DNA of 64,000 bases from an uncultured Alphaproteobacteria bacterium (GCA_903822175.1 CAIJOB010000030.1:62001-126000); one strand, 5' to 3'; numbered from the stretch's first letter, positions 1 through 8,840 are shown. The notes: generated by a model not told the origin, from the sequence alone. Made by a program: numbers and translations.

Positions 1-626
1 GAGAGCGTGCCTGGCGTCGCGCGCAGCTTCAGCGGCGCCTCGCCCGGCGTGATGTTGTAGAAGCTGATCCGCAGGCGCCCATCGGCCTCTTGCGTCACCT
101 GGGACGGATAGTTGCAGTCGACCAGCACGTAGCCCAGCGGCAGGACGACCGCGTTCTTCTTGATGCCCAGGCCTCGGTCGAAAACGATGTCCTTGCCGTC
201 GACCTTGTAGCTCTTGGCGTCCTCGTAGGTCTTCTCGATCAGGATGCGCGCCTGGCCGCCGTCGGCGGGCACCGGGCGGGCGAGCTCGACGCGGATGTAG
301 TCGCTGGCCGCATCGGCCTCCGGCAGGCCGGTGGTCTTGGCGCTCTCGCCCGAGACCTGGGCGAACTTCAGCGGCTGGCCGGTGGCGAGGTCGGTGACCT
401 TCTCGTCCGACGCGACGCTGCCCTTGCGGATCGGGTTGAAGAAGGCGGTCGCACCCGGCCGTACGGCGGTGATGTCGTAGATAATCCGGAACTTGGCCGA
501 GCCCGGCGCCAGCAGCTCGTAGCGGGTGTAGCCGTCGGCTTCCTGCGGCTGGCGGCGCCCCTGCGCTTCAGCGCTCCAAGCCACCGCCAGGACGGCCGCG
601 ACGGCCAAGGCGCCAAGGTTTCTCAT
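1..626 (-). CDS. Secreted protein of unknown function, C-terminus cut by window edge
   Basis: Reading the minus strand from ATG at 626 gives an open frame of 208 codons that runs off the window. Residues 1-21 form a typical signal peptide (MRNLGALAVAAVLAV, then a small-residue AEA cleavage site). The mature part is soluble and rich in short beta-forming stretches, and no catalytic motif stands out. An in-frame ATG at 638 would add four residues, but GGGAAA lies about 8 bases before 626 and the signal peptide begins cleanly there. The gene follows the beta-lactamase family gene by only 14 bases, so the two are probably co-transcribed. I do not recognise the family; export to the periplasm is the only functional inference. 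Confidence 0.7.
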   Translation of the reverse strand, partial: MRNLGALAVAAVLAVAWSAEAQGRRQPQEADGYTRYELLAPGSAKFRIIYDITAVRPGATAFFNPIRKGSVASDEKVTDLATGQPLKFAQVSGESAKTTGLPEADAASDYIRVELARPVPADGGQARILIEKTYEDAKSYKVDGKDIVFDRGLGIKKNAVVLPLGYVLVDCNYPSQVTQEADGRLRISFYNITPGEAPLKLRATPGTL

Positions 627-640
627 CGTGTTTCCCATCG

Positions 641-2014
641 TCAGTACGCCTTCGAGATCATGAACTGTTCAAGCTTGCCGTCCGGATAGCCGCGCTCGAC
701 GGCGAGCAGGGTCGTCGTGGACGTGGTGATCTTCCAGGTGCGGGTCAGCAAGCCGCCGCGCGTCGATTGGCCCAGCAGCTCCATGAGCCGCACCGGCCCA
801 AGCCCGCCCAGGCCCGCTTTCTGGTCGGCGAGGTTGGCGGCGGTCAGGTAGAAATTGCCGTTCTCGGTGAACAGGCCGCGGTCGACCTCGCCAGCCTGGA
901 ACTGGGCGAACAGGCGGCGCGCACGCGCTTCGGGCGCCGGCGGCGGCAGGACCACGAAGGCCACCCGGTCGGCCACCGCATTGGGCGGGATCCAGTCGTT
1001 GTTGGTGAAGGCGATGATCGCGACCTTCTCGTGCGGATACATCACGTTGGCGGCGAGGAAGCCGGAGCCGCCGCCACCGTGGCTGATCACCAGCCGGCCG
1101 TGGTTGTCGCGGACGTCCAGGCCCAGGCTGTAGTGGCTGTCGCGGCCGGTGGTCAGCTTGATCGGCGTGTAGAGCGCGTCATAGGAGGTGGGCGCGAGCA
1201 GGCTCCTGGCCATCAGGCTGATGTCCCACTTAGCGAGCTCGCGCGGGGCCATGGCCAGTTCGCCCGCCGCGAACAGCCAGCCAGCGCCTTCCTTCGGCGC
1301 GGGCCGCGTGGGGCCGCCGCCGGCGCGGGTATAGGCCCCTGCGTCGGCCGGCCCCAGCGCCTGCTGGTCGGCGTCGGTGACCGCTTCCATCTTCAGGGGG
1401 CCAAAGATGTTCGCCCGCAGGAACTCCACCAGCGGCTGGCCCGACACCTTCTCGACGATCGCGCCGGCGACCACGAAGCCGGTGTTGGAATATTGCCAGT
1501 CGGTCCCCGGCGCGAAGTCGAGCGGCTTCTTCGCCCACTCGTCCAGCACCGCCCGCACCGTGGTGGGCTTGCCCATCTCGATCGTCACATAGTCCTGGGG
1601 CCAGTAGTCGCGGTAGCCGGCGGTGTGGCTGAGCACTTGACGAATTGAGACCTGGTCGGCGCTGGCCAGGTCCGGGAAATACTTCGCGACCTTGTCATCG
1701 AGGCTGAGCTTGCCCTGCTCCTGCAGCTTCAGGATCGCCGACGCGGTGAATTCCTTGGAGACGCTGTCGATGGCGTAGCGGGTCGCCGGCGTGGCGGGCC
1801 TGGCCGGCGCCAGGCGGGCGTTCCCATAGGCCTTGGCGTAGACCACCTCGCCGTCGCTCGCGACCGCGATGGAGACCGAAGGCGCCCCAGTCTTGGCCAG
1901 CCATTCGCCGACGCTGGCGTCGATGTCTCGCTGCTGCTGGGCGGTGAGCGGCGCGGCCACCGCAAGCGCGGGGAAGGCCAACGCCAAGGCGGCGGCGAGA
2001 ACGCGATGGACCAT
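641..2014 (-). CDS. Serine hydrolase of the beta-lactamase (class C)/D-aminopeptidase family
   Basis: A 457-residue exported protein. Residues 1-20 are a signal peptide starting MVHRVLAAALALAF. The penicillin-recognising fold is shown by the SxxK motif S84-V-S-K87, the YxN motif Y175-S-N177 and H312-G-G, which replaces KTG as in many esterase-like members. These are the three active-site boxes of Pfam beta-lactamase (PF00144), a family that includes AmpC enzymes, D-aminopeptidases and esterases. A C-terminal domain of about 100 residues follows the core. The frame is open upstream to 2209, but that extension has no signal-like character and overlaps the next gene, so the ATG at 2014 is preferred. 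The substrate cannot be read from sequence; I would not call it a resistance enzyme. Confidence 0.9.
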   Translation of the reverse strand: MVHRVLAAALALAFPALAVAAPLTAQQQRDIDASVGEWLAKTGAPSVSIAVASDGEVVYAKAYGNARLAPARPATPATRYAIDSVSKEFTASAILKLQEQGKLSLDDKVAKYFPDLASADQVSIRQVLSHTAGYRDYWPQDYVTIEMGKPTTVRAVLDEWAKKPLDFAPGTDWQYSNTGFVVAGAIVEKVSGQPLVEFLRANIFGPLKMEAVTDADQQALGPADAGAYTRAGGGPTRPAPKEGAGWLFAAGELAMAPRELAKWDISLMARSLLAPTSYDALYTPIKLTTGRDSHYSLGLDVRDNHGRLVISHGGGGSGFLAANVMYPHEKVAIIAFTNNDWIPPNAVADRVAFVVLPPPAPEARARRLFAQFQAGEVDRGLFTENGNFYLTAANLADQKAGLGGLGPVRLMELLGQSTRGGLLTRTWKITTSTTTLLAVERGYPDGKLEQFMISKAY

Positions 2015-2073
2015 GAACCCCCCGGGCCGATGAAGGCCCGACCCTAGGCGGCCCGCGCAGTCCGGTCGAGGCG

Positions 2074-2442
2074 CTAGATGGCCGCCAGGCGCTCGGGCGC
2101 GGCAAGGCGCCAGCTGGAGAGCAGACGCGCCTCCAGATGCTCCCATTCGAGCTCCGGCGAGGCCAGCCTCACGCCGATCCAGCCCGACGGGCCGAGATAG
2201 GGCAACCAAGCATAGAGGCCGGGATCGGCTTCGAGCAGCAGATCCTGCTCGTCGCGGCCCGAGGTCTTCACGCAGGCCGCGGTCAGGCCGTCGCCGTGAT
2301 GGTCGTGCCAGAAATAGCAGAACATCTTGCCCGCCACCCGAAACGCCGGCGAGCCGTGGGAAACCACTTCATCGGTTTCCGGAAGCGCCAGGCAGGAGGC
2401 CCGCAGGCGCCCAAGCACCGCATCGGGATCGGGGCAGAGCAC
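2074..2442 (-). CDS. MmcQ/YjbR family protein
   Basis: A 122-residue protein beginning with GTG. It has the layout of the YjbR fold (PF04237): an N-terminal helix with ALPETDEVVSHGSPAFRV, the KMFCYFW strand, and a C-terminal part with GWIGVRL and a W-x-x-L helix. The fold resembles a CyaY-like DNA-binding domain; no biochemical function is firmly established. It starts 4 bases after the stop of the upstream reductase gene, which suggests one transcript. A second, divergent member lies at 31461-31811. Confidence 0.85.
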   Translation of the reverse strand: MLCPDPDAVLGRLRASCLALPETDEVVSHGSPAFRVAGKMFCYFWHDHHGDGLTAACVKTSGRDEQDLLLEADPGLYAWLPYLGPSGWIGVRLASPELEWEHLEARLLSSWRLAAPERLAAI

Positions 2443-2446
2443 CGGC

Positions 2447-3508
2447 TCAGACCAGGCCGTTCGCGATCAGGCTGTTGGCGCAGTCGACGATGGTCTCCTC
2501 CAGCGGGCGCGGCTTCCAGCCGAGCATGCGCTGGGCCTTGTCCGACGAGTAGTCGTGCTTGACGCCGAGCGACGAACTCACCGAGCCCAGGTCCTTGTCG
2601 AACAGCCCGGCCAGCCGGATCACGAAGTTCGGCACCTTGCGGGTCGGAACCTTGGCCGCGCCGGCGCCCATCTTGGCGCGCAGCAGATCGGCCAGGTCGC
2701 CCATCCAGGCATATTGCCCGGCCGCGATGAACCGCTCGCCGGCGGCATGCTCGTCGGTCATGGCGCGGATGTGCAGGTCGGCCACGTCGCGCACGTCGAC
2801 CACGTTGAACCCCAGGCGCGGGATGCCGGGGACGCGGCCGGAGAGCAGGCGCTCGACGACCTGCACCGACTCGGAGAAGTCCCCGCTGGTCACCGGACCC
2901 AGCACCAGGGCCGGATTGACCGTGGCCAGCGTCGTGCCGGTGCTCGACGCATGGATCAGCTCCCAGGCGGCGCGTTCGGCGAGCGTCTTGGACTGGGCAT
3001 AGACGCTGACCTTGGGCGCGGACGGGTCGGTCCAGACGGTCTCGTCGCTGGTCCAGTCGCCGGTCGGATCGGCCTTCCCCTCGGCCATCGTGCCGCGGTG
3101 GGTCGCGCCCTTGTAGGTGGCGGCCACGGACGAGGTCAGCACCACGCGCTTGACGCCGGCCTTGATCGCCGCGCCGACCGCGCGCTTGGCCCCTTCACGG
3201 GCCGGGACGATCAGGTCGTTGGGGTCCTTCGGGTCGGCGACGCCCAGCGGCGAGGCCACATGCAGGACGTAGTCGCAGCCCTCGACCGCGGCGTCCCAGC
3301 CGTCGTCGGAGGTCAGGTTGGCGGCATAGAAGCTGAGGCGATTGCCCGGGTCGGTGATCTTGCTGAGCGACGCGCGGACGGCGGCTTCCTTGGCCAGGTC
3401 GCGGACCGTGGTCCGCACCACGTAGCCGCGCTGCAGCAGGCTGGCGACACACCACCCGCCGATGTAACCGGATCCCCCGGTCACCAGCACCGTTTCGCCG
3501 CCGCTCAT
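2447..3508 (-). CDS. NAD(P)-dependent epimerase/dihydroflavonol-4-reductase-like oxidoreductase
   Basis: A 353-residue extended short-chain dehydrogenase. A Rossmann nucleotide-binding motif TGGSGYIG occupies residues 10-17, and the active-site pair is Y170-x-x-x-K174, preceded by a TSS triad serine region near 125-127. The shape (start LVTGGSGYIGG, HVASPLG after strand 4, NPALVLGP later) is that of the dihydroflavonol-4-reductase/cinnamoyl-CoA reductase-like branch of PF01370. In bacteria these are usually aldehyde or ketone reductases of unknown substrate. It is the first gene of a leftward run with the YjbR protein and lies head to head with an XRE regulator, separated by about 180 bases that contain inverted repeats. 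Confidence 0.88.
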   Translation of the reverse strand: MSGGETVLVTGGSGYIGGWCVASLLQRGYVVRTTVRDLAKEAAVRASLSKITDPGNRLSFYAANLTSDDGWDAAVEGCDYVLHVASPLGVADPKDPNDLIVPAREGAKRAVGAAIKAGVKRVVLTSSVAATYKGATHRGTMAEGKADPTGDWTSDETVWTDPSAPKVSVYAQSKTLAERAAWELIHASSTGTTLATVNPALVLGPVTSGDFSESVQVVERLLSGRVPGIPRLGFNVVDVRDVADLHIRAMTDEHAAGERFIAAGQYAWMGDLADLLRAKMGAGAAKVPTRKVPNFVIRLAGLFDKDLGSVSSSLGVKHDYSSDKAQRMLGWKPRPLEETIVDCANSLIANGLV

Positions 3509-3532
3509 GATCGCCTCGCCGCCATGTTTACA

Positions 3533-3556
3533 CTGCTAAGATACCGCTGATAGCAG
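3533..3556. promoter_or_regulatory. Inverted repeat upstream of the reductase gene
   Basis: CTGCTA at 3533-3538 and TAGCAG at 3551-3556 form a 6-bp inverted repeat with a 12-base spacer, centred about 37 bases upstream of the reductase ATG at 3508. Placement and size suit a dimeric repressor operator, but no binding protein can be assigned from sequence. Confidence 0.3.
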
Positions 3557-3596
3557 GTTTCCGGACCGTGGTAATCCTAACTTGCGCGCGCGCCAA

Positions 3597-3631
3597 ACTC
3601 GCTCGGCAAGCGAGTATGCAACTTGGTGCAT
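3597..3631. promoter_or_regulatory. Two adjacent palindromes upstream of the XRE regulator
   Basis: ACTCGCT-5 nt-AGCGAGT (3597-3615) is immediately followed by ATGCA-6 nt-TGCAT (3616-3631). Both are perfect inverted repeats ending 57 bases before the preferred ATG of the XRE gene at 3689. XRE proteins often bind palindromes in their own promoters, so autoregulation is plausible but inferred. Confidence 0.35.
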
Positions 3632-3688
3632 CCCGCCGACCGCCGCTGCAACTGCCCGTGGCAGGTTGACGCAGCCATTCTGGCGGAC

Positions 3689-4066
3689 ATGGAAGCTCAC
3701 CCTGTCTACGCACCCGCCCTCGCCACAACCGTCGCGGATCTGCACGCCGCGAACGACGCGCCGAAGCTGCGCCTGCGCCCGGCGCCGATCACGCCCGCGA
3801 CGACGCAGGTCATCCAGCAGCGCCTGGGCCGGGCCATCCGGACGCGGCGCCGCATGATGGACCTCACCCTGCAGGATCTGGCCGGCGCCTGCGGCGTCAC
3901 CTTCCAGCAGGTCCACAAGTACGAATCCGGCCTTTGCAGCATGTCGGCCTCGCAGCTGTGGTGCGTCTCCGTCGCCCTGAACGTGCCGGTGTCCTACTTC
4001 TACGACACGCTCGCGACGCCGGAACTGATGGTCTCCGCCGACGAGTACGACGAAGACCTCGACTGA
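3689..4066 (+). CDS. XRE family helix-turn-helix transcriptional regulator
   Basis: A 125-residue protein from ATG 3689. A HTH_3 domain spans about residues 40-105: QRLGRAIRTRRRMMDLTLQD is the first helix pair, followed by LAGACGVTFQQVHKYE, the classic recognition helix with the QxHKYE signature of Caulobacter-type XRE regulators. It ends in an acidic tail (EYDEDLD). A longer frame from TTG 3623 exists but would start inside an inverted repeat. The nearby palindromes suggest autoregulation. A terminator-like hairpin follows. Its targets are unknown. Confidence 0.88.
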   Translation: MEAHPVYAPALATTVADLHAANDAPKLRLRPAPITPATTQVIQQRLGRAIRTRRRMMDLTLQDLAGACGVTFQQVHKYESGLCSMSASQLWCVSVALNVPVSYFYDTLATPELMVSADEYDEDLD

Positions 4067-4099
4067 CGCGCCTTCCCCCCCGGAGCGCGTCTACCCAAA

Positions 4100-4160
4100 A
4101 GCCCCGCGGCCACCCCCTTGGACCACACGCGGGGCTGTCCCCTCCCTTCACGGGGAGGGG
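4100..4160. terminator. Two tandem hairpins after the XRE gene
   Basis: AGCCCCGCG (4100-4108) pairs with CGCGGGGCT (4128-4136). Just after it, CCCCTCCC (4139-4146) pairs with GGGAGGGG (4153-4160) around a 6-base loop, followed by an AT-rich run. The second hairpin resembles the CCTCCCC/GGGGAGG repeats seen again near 28.4 kb. It could serve as a terminator or be a dispersed repeat. Confidence 0.5.
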
Positions 4161-4238
4161 ATTTCCATTTGGGCCAATCCCCGATCCACGACGGCCTTTG
4201 ACGCGCTAGAGTGTCTCTAAATCGGGGAGCCTCGGGGC

Positions 4239-4607
4239 ATGAAGCGCAGCATCGTCCGCAACCTGGCGCAGGGCGCCTATCATCTCGACGCCTGGCTGCA
4301 GGCCAACCTCGGCCGGCGTTACAACAGCTTCCTCGGCGTCGGCCTGGTGCTGGGCTTCATCCACCAGATCCAGGACCTGCCCAAGGACTTCGCCCACGGC
4401 GGCGGGATCAGCACCATCCTGGTCGCCCTGATGGACGTCGCGCTGATCATCAACCAGGCCGGACAGTTCCACGAGCACCTGGAAAAGCGCAGCACCATGC
4501 CGAAGCAGGCCCCGCTGTTGCGGCGCGGCAAGGGCGGCAAGGCGGTCGCCAGCCCATCGTCATCCACCGGTCAGCTGGAAGCCGATCCGGCGAACGACAA
4601 GGGCTAG
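4239..4607 (+). CDS. Small hypothetical protein with a hydrophobic core
   Basis: A 122-residue protein with GGGGAGC about 9 bases before the ATG. Residues 30-80 contain hydrophobic stretches (FLGVGLVLGFIHQI and ISTILVALMDVALIINQAG) consistent with one or two membrane passes. The C-terminus is basic, then Ser/Pro-rich and disordered. Coding potential is supported by codon bias and by the ribosome-binding site. It stands alone between a terminator-like region and a convergent peptidase gene. I do not recognise the family and infer no function. Confidence 0.65.
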   Translation: MKRSIVRNLAQGAYHLDAWLQANLGRRYNSFLGVGLVLGFIHQIQDLPKDFAHGGGISTILVALMDVALIINQAGQFHEHLEKRSTMPKQAPLLRRGKGGKAVASPSSSTGQLEADPANDKG

Positions 4608-4627
4608 GGACGTATCCCGCGACGGTC

Positions 4628-6322
4628 TTAGTGCGCGGTCCCGTGGGTCTTGGAGATGAAGGCCGCCACGTCGTCATGCATCGCCTTGAGCGAGGACTCC
4701 TTGGCGTAAACCATGTGGCCGCTCTCGTAGTAGTGGTAGCTGATGTTGGGCTGCAGATTGTCCGGCATCGGCAGGTGGTGCATCTCGTACCAGCCCTCGT
4801 AGAAGGGCGTCGCCAGGTCGTAATAGCCGCCCAGCAGCATCACCTTCAGGCCCGGGTTCTGCTTCATCGCGTTGGCCAGGTCCGGCATGACGTTGAGCAT
4901 CGCCCGCGGCGAGCCGCCGCCACGCCCCGGCGGGGTGTGGTTGTTGTCCCAGAAGCGGAAGACGTTGACCGAGGGCTTGAAGACCTTGCCCTCGCCATAG
5001 CCCAACGTCTTGCGGGCGTAGTCGTTGAACGCGCTCACATAGGCCGACGACAGCGCCGAGGACTGCGGGTCGTAGCTGGCTTCCTTGGACAGCGGATCGA
5101 GGTCCGGGCCGGAGAAGCGGGTGTCGAGGCGCCCGGTGGTCAGGCCCTGATCGACCTGCAGTTCCTTCTCGAATTCGCCGCCGGTGATGCGCAAGTCCGC
5201 GCGGAGAACATACGCGGCGGGAAGGCCCGTGTAGTGGGCGTAGCGCTCGGCGATCTGGCGCTTCTTGGCCGGGTCGAGCTCGGAGCCCTTCTGCAGGGCG
5301 ACCGCATAGTCGCCGGTGGCGAAGTCCTCGACCTCTTTCATATAGGCTTCGATGGTCGCCGGCGCGCCCGGCACCAGCTTGCGGGCCCAGGCGCTGGCCG
5401 CATAGGTCGGCAGCGCGGTGATATAGGCTTGGTCGCTGCCCGGATTGTTCTCGGCGCCGTCGACGCTGAGCGCGAAGTTGAGGATCTGCGAGAGCAGGAT
5501 CACGCCGTTGAAGTCGACGTCCTCGCCGGTCTCCAGATTGTTGATCAGCACCGCCGAGCGCGGCGTGCCGTAGCTTTCGCCAAACAGGTACTTCGGGCTG
5601 TTCCAGCGGCCGTACTGCGACAGGAACGCCAGGATGAACTGGGTGAAGGCCGCGCCATCCTCGTCGACGCCCCAGAAGGCCTTTTCCTTGTCGCGCCCGG
5701 CGATGCGGCTGAAGCCCGCGCCCGGCGCGTCGATGAACACCATGTCGCTGACGTCCATCATCGAATAGCTGTTGTTGACGAGGCTGTAGGGCGCGGCCGG
5801 CGTGTGGGCGCCGTTGTCGGCGGTGACGATCCGCTTCGGACCCCAGGCGCCCAGGTGCAGCCACATGGTCGAGGAGCCGGGACCGCCGTTGTAGATGAAG
5901 GTGATCGGCCGGTCGGCGGCGGGCGCGCCCTTCTTGAAATAGGCGGTGTAGAACATCGCCGCCTCGGCCTCGGGGTTGCCGCCGGCGCCCAGGTTGGCGC
6001 CGGGGCCGGGCGCGGCTTCCTTGCGCGCCGCATCATCCCAGCCGCGCGGATGGACGACGATGGTGCCGGCGACCGCGCGGTAGGGGATGGCCTGACCCTC
6101 GACAGTGACCACGCCTTCGCTCTCGAAATGCTCGGGCTTGAACAGCACCCCGGCGTTGGGCTCGGCGGTGGCGGCGTCGGGCTTCTTGCTCTCGGCCTGG
6201 GCGGCGGAGGCCGGCCGGCCGGCGGGACGATCCGCCGGGCGCTCCGCGGCGGGTGGCTGCGCCAGCGCGACGCCGGCCACAAACGACAGAGCAGCGCCCG
6301 CCAACAAGACTTTCCTCAGCAC
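4628..6322 (-). CDS. Secreted serine carboxypeptidase, peptidase family S10
   Basis: A 564-residue exported enzyme. A signal peptide (LRKVLLAGAALSFVAGVALA) is followed by a low-complexity Ala/Pro/Arg linker to about residue 60. The S10 alpha/beta hydrolase core has NGGPGSS at 145-151 (oxyanion hole and substrate binding), the nucleophile elbow G248-E-S250-Y-G, an aspartate in GGYYDLATPF and the catalytic histidine at H536 (GHMVYAKESS). S10 enzymes remove C-terminal amino acids at acidic pH, so a role in extracytoplasmic peptide use is likely. The start is GTG with GGGGGA 8 bases upstream. It runs in the same direction as the MFS gene, which lies about 110 bases upstream. Confidence 0.92.
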   Translation of the reverse strand: MLRKVLLAGAALSFVAGVALAQPPAAERPADRPAGRPASAAQAESKKPDAATAEPNAGVLFKPEHFESEGVVTVEGQAIPYRAVAGTIVVHPRGWDDAARKEAAPGPGANLGAGGNPEAEAAMFYTAYFKKGAPAADRPITFIYNGGPGSSTMWLHLGAWGPKRIVTADNGAHTPAAPYSLVNNSYSMMDVSDMVFIDAPGAGFSRIAGRDKEKAFWGVDEDGAAFTQFILAFLSQYGRWNSPKYLFGESYGTPRSAVLINNLETGEDVDFNGVILLSQILNFALSVDGAENNPGSDQAYITALPTYAASAWARKLVPGAPATIEAYMKEVEDFATGDYAVALQKGSELDPAKKRQIAERYAHYTGLPAAYVLRADLRITGGEFEKELQVDQGLTTGRLDTRFSGPDLDPLSKEASYDPQSSALSSAYVSAFNDYARKTLGYGEGKVFKPSVNVFRFWDNNHTPPGRGGGSPRAMLNVMPDLANAMKQNPGLKVMLLGGYYDLATPFYEGWYEMHHLPMPDNLQPNISYHYYESGHMVYAKESSLKAMHDDVAAFISKTHGTAH

Positions 6323-6436
6323 AGTGGAATCCCCCGCGAAAAATGTGCGCGCAAGCTAGGCCTGGGGGGACGGCCTTGACAACCGGGAGCCGAAAGACCG
6401 GCGATATTTCCGCGAGGACGCGCGAAAGCCGGGCGC

Positions 6437-7636
6437 CTAGATCGCCGGAATCCGCTTGCGCCAGACCCAGAGCACGCCGGCCAGCAGCAGCACCGCGGCG
6501 CCTGAGATCAGGGCGTCGGCCAGCAGGCTGCCGTTCACCCCGATGGCGGCGTAACCCTGACCGTCGAGGTACTGCATGTAGGTGAGCGGCAGGCTGGTGG
6601 CGGCGCTCAGCAGGCCGAACTGGGTGGCGGCCAGCGGGTTGTCGTGGCCGATGGTCCGCAGGATGATCATGCTCTCGACCGCGAAGGCCGCCGCCTGGAA
6701 GACGTTTTCGCCCAGCATCGCCAGGCCGAAGGTCGCCGGCACGTGCGGCGTCACCACCAGGATCAGGGTGAAGAGCGCGCCGAAGCCCCCGACCATCAGA
6801 TAGAGCGGCCGCGGCCGGACCCGCTTCGACAGCACCGGGATCATCAGGCTGCCGATCACGCCGGCGACCACCAGCCCCACGCCGCCTAAGAGGCTGACGA
6901 TCTGCTCAGAGGTATGGAAGTCGGCGCCGAAGCCGCCCAGCGCATTGGTCAGGGCGAACGACGCCGCTGGCAGCAGGAACAGCAGCAGAGTCCAAAGCAC
7001 CGTGCTCTTGCGCAGCAGCGCACCCACGTCGCGGGCGAAGTCGCGGAAGCCTTCGTGCGCCAGCCGCCCATCGGCCGGCGGACAGGGGATGAACAGGAAA
7101 AACGGGATCGGCGCGGCGGCGATCAGGCCGATGGCGATGGCGCCGAGCGGCGACGGCAGGGCGTGCATCAGGCCTGCGGCCACCGTGACGATCAGTCCGC
7201 CGCCACCGATGTTGCCGACGGTCAGCCAGGCGCCGATCGGCCCCTTCTGCTCGGTCGGCACGACGGCGCCGAACCAGCCGCCGATGGCGTTGTAGTAGAG
7301 GTTGCCCGTCAGATTGCCGGCGAACAGCAGGGCGGTGAGCAGCGGCAGGTTGGAGAGGCTCAGGAGCGCGCCGATCAGGCAGAGCACCTGCACGCCCGCG
7401 AAGAAGATCGCATAGGTCCGGCGGCTGAATCGCCAGTCCAGCAGAGGCCCGAACGGAAAGGCGATGAAGCCGGGAGCCAGGCCGATGGCGGTGATGCCGG
7501 CGATCTGCGCCTCAGGTACATGCGCCCCGGCCAAGAGCTGCGGCACGGCGATCAGCATGATGCCGCCGAAGATGCCGAAACTCAGGTAGCTCATGCCCAT
7601 CAGCCAGATGGGCGGCAGCGGTCGCGCCTCAGGCAT
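6437..7636 (-). CDS. Major facilitator superfamily transporter, PAT/AmpG-like
   Basis: A 399-residue polytopic protein from ATG 7636 with about twelve hydrophobic segments and short loops, ending in a basic cytoplasmic tail. The N-terminal WLMGMSYLSFGIFGGIMLIA and the late ESMIILRTIGHDNPLAATQFGLLSA, followed by PLTYMQYLDGQGY, resemble the peptide/acetyl-CoA transporter branch that includes AmpG (muropeptide permease). The neighbouring serine carboxypeptidase makes a peptide-type substrate plausible, but this is inference. A GTG six codons upstream (7654) is an alternative start. Confidence 0.8.
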   Translation of the reverse strand: MPEARPLPPIWLMGMSYLSFGIFGGIMLIAVPQLLAGAHVPEAQIAGITAIGLAPGFIAFPFGPLLDWRFSRRTYAIFFAGVQVLCLIGALLSLSNLPLLTALLFAGNLTGNLYYNAIGGWFGAVVPTEQKGPIGAWLTVGNIGGGGLIVTVAAGLMHALPSPLGAIAIGLIAAAPIPFFLFIPCPPADGRLAHEGFRDFARDVGALLRKSTVLWTLLLFLLPAASFALTNALGGFGADFHTSEQIVSLLGGVGLVVAGVIGSLMIPVLSKRVRPRPLYLMVGGFGALFTLILVVTPHVPATFGLAMLGENVFQAAAFAVESMIILRTIGHDNPLAATQFGLLSAATSLPLTYMQYLDGQGYAAIGVNGSLLADALISGAAVLLLAGVLWVWRKRIPAI

Positions 7637-7661
7637 GGATCGTGGTCTCTCCACAGCATTG

Positions 7662-8177
7662 CTAACACGCCTCGAACATCGAGTCCACGACTCGGGCCGG
7701 CGTCTTCTTGCGCGGCGGCTCCCACATCACCCCCGGGTAGCCCTTCAGGGGCTTCAGCGCCTCGCCGGTCCAGGTCCAGTCGGCCTGTTCGGAGAGGTTC
7801 ATGTGGTAGCGGGTGTCGCGGCCGGTGCGCTCACGGAACACCGCGCGGGGGATGTTGACCATCTTGGGCGACCGGGCGCGTTCGTAGAGCATCGGCGTGC
7901 CGCAGCGGGAACAGAAGCTCCGCACCGTGCCGGCCTCGGCGTCCTCATAGCGGGTCAGGTGCTGCTCGCCCTCCAGCAGGCGGAAGCGGCTCTTCCAGCT
8001 CCCCACATAGGTCGCGTAGGCGCAGCCCTGGGCGCGGCGGCTCTTCTCGGAGTGATCGTGCCAGGCCCAGACCGCCGGCACGTCGATCTCGAACCGCACG
8101 GCGCCGCAGACGCAGGCGCCCGCAGCCTGCACCGCGGAGGCCTTGCGGACTGGAGGTTTGGAGGCGGGTTGCTTCAT
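7662..8177 (-). CDS. GFA family protein (Mss4-like zinc fold)
   Basis: A 171-residue protein with the cysteine pattern of the GFA domain (PF04828): C22-V-C24-G-A-V-R-F, then a single Cys in RAQGCAYATY, then SFCSRCGTPM. These cysteines bind structural and catalytic zinc in the Mss4-like fold. The family was named after a glutathione-dependent formaldehyde-activating enzyme, but most members have no proven activity. It lies just upstream of, and in the same direction as, the MFS transporter (25 bases apart). A GTG at 8186 would add three residues. Confidence 0.87.
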   Translation of the reverse strand: MKQPASKPPVRKASAVQAAGACVCGAVRFEIDVPAVWAWHDHSEKSRRAQGCAYATYVGSWKSRFRLLEGEQHLTRYEDAEAGTVRSFCSRCGTPMLYERARSPKMVNIPRAVFRERTGRDTRYHMNLSEQADWTWTGEALKPLKGYPGVMWEPPRKKTPARVVDSMFEAC

Positions 8178-8372
8178 CGCGGACACCGCAGGGCGCTATA
8201 ATTCACCGCCGCAAGATATGCCCCGCAATGGTCACCTAAAGACCTAAAATGCATCACGTTTTTCCCTGGCGCCGGGCCGGTTCGTCCCCATCTCGTAGTG
8301 GACCCGATTGATGATCGGCGACGTTGACCGTCGGCCATAGTGACCCACGGCCTCTGGAAATTGGAGGTCCAT

Positions 8373-8840
8373 TTGAAAGCGCTTCTGAAACCCGTACTCG
8401 CGGCTCTTGCGGGGGCTTCCCTGATTGCCGTCCCGCTCAGCGCGGCGGCGCAGACCCACACCGGCGGCGGCCATAGCGGCGGCTTCCATGGCGGCGGCGC
8501 GCGCGCTGGTGGCGGCTTCCACGGCGGCTCCGGATTCCGAGGCGGCGGCTTCCGTGGCGGTGGCGGCTACTATCGTGGCGGTTACTACGGCGGCGGCGCC
8601 TTTGTCGGCGGCGTAGGCCTGGGCCTCGCGCTCGGCGGCTATGGGTACGGATACCCGGGCTACGCCTACTATCCGGACTACGGCTACGCGCCTTACCCCT
8701 ACGCCTCGGACTATGGCTACGACGACAGCTACGCACCGCCGCCGCCCCAGCAGGCCCGGGCGGCCCCGCCGGCCCAGGCTTGCGGCAACTGGTCCTGGGA
8801 CGCCCCGGCCCAACGCTACAACTGGGTCCCCTGCTCCTAA
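8373..8840 (+). CDS. Secreted glycine- and tyrosine-rich low-complexity protein
   Basis: A 155-residue exported protein. The start is TTG at 8373, chosen because GGAGGT at 8363-8368 sits at ideal spacing and the signal peptide (LKALLKPVLAALAGASLIAV) begins there; an ATG at 8340 would put that site inside the gene. Residues 30-80 are Gly/His/Phe repeats of the GGGFRGG type, then a hydrophobic GGxG segment, then a Tyr/Pro-rich GYGYPGYAYYPDYGY stretch, and a short C-terminal region with CGNWSWDAPAQRYNW. Such proteins are common in alphaproteobacteria as envelope or surface proteins of unknown role. The C-terminal Cys and Trp motif looks like a small folded module. Confidence 0.8.
   Translation: MKALLKPVLAALAGASLIAVPLSAAAQTHTGGGHSGGFHGGGARAGGGFHGGSGFRGGGFRGGGGYYRGGYYGGGAFVGGVGLGLALGGYGYGYPGYAYYPDYGYAPYPYASDYGYDDSYAPPPPQQARAAPPAQACGNWSWDAPAQRYNWVPCS

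Noticed and set aside
2015-2209. N-terminal extension of the beta-lactamase family protein
   Set aside because: It overlaps the YjbR gene and precedes a clean signal peptide start at 2014.
4211-6379. A 722-codon open frame on the plus strand
   Set aside because: It lies antisense to the S10 carboxypeptidase, has a non-protein-like Arg/Gly composition and no family motif; high GC produces long antisense frames.
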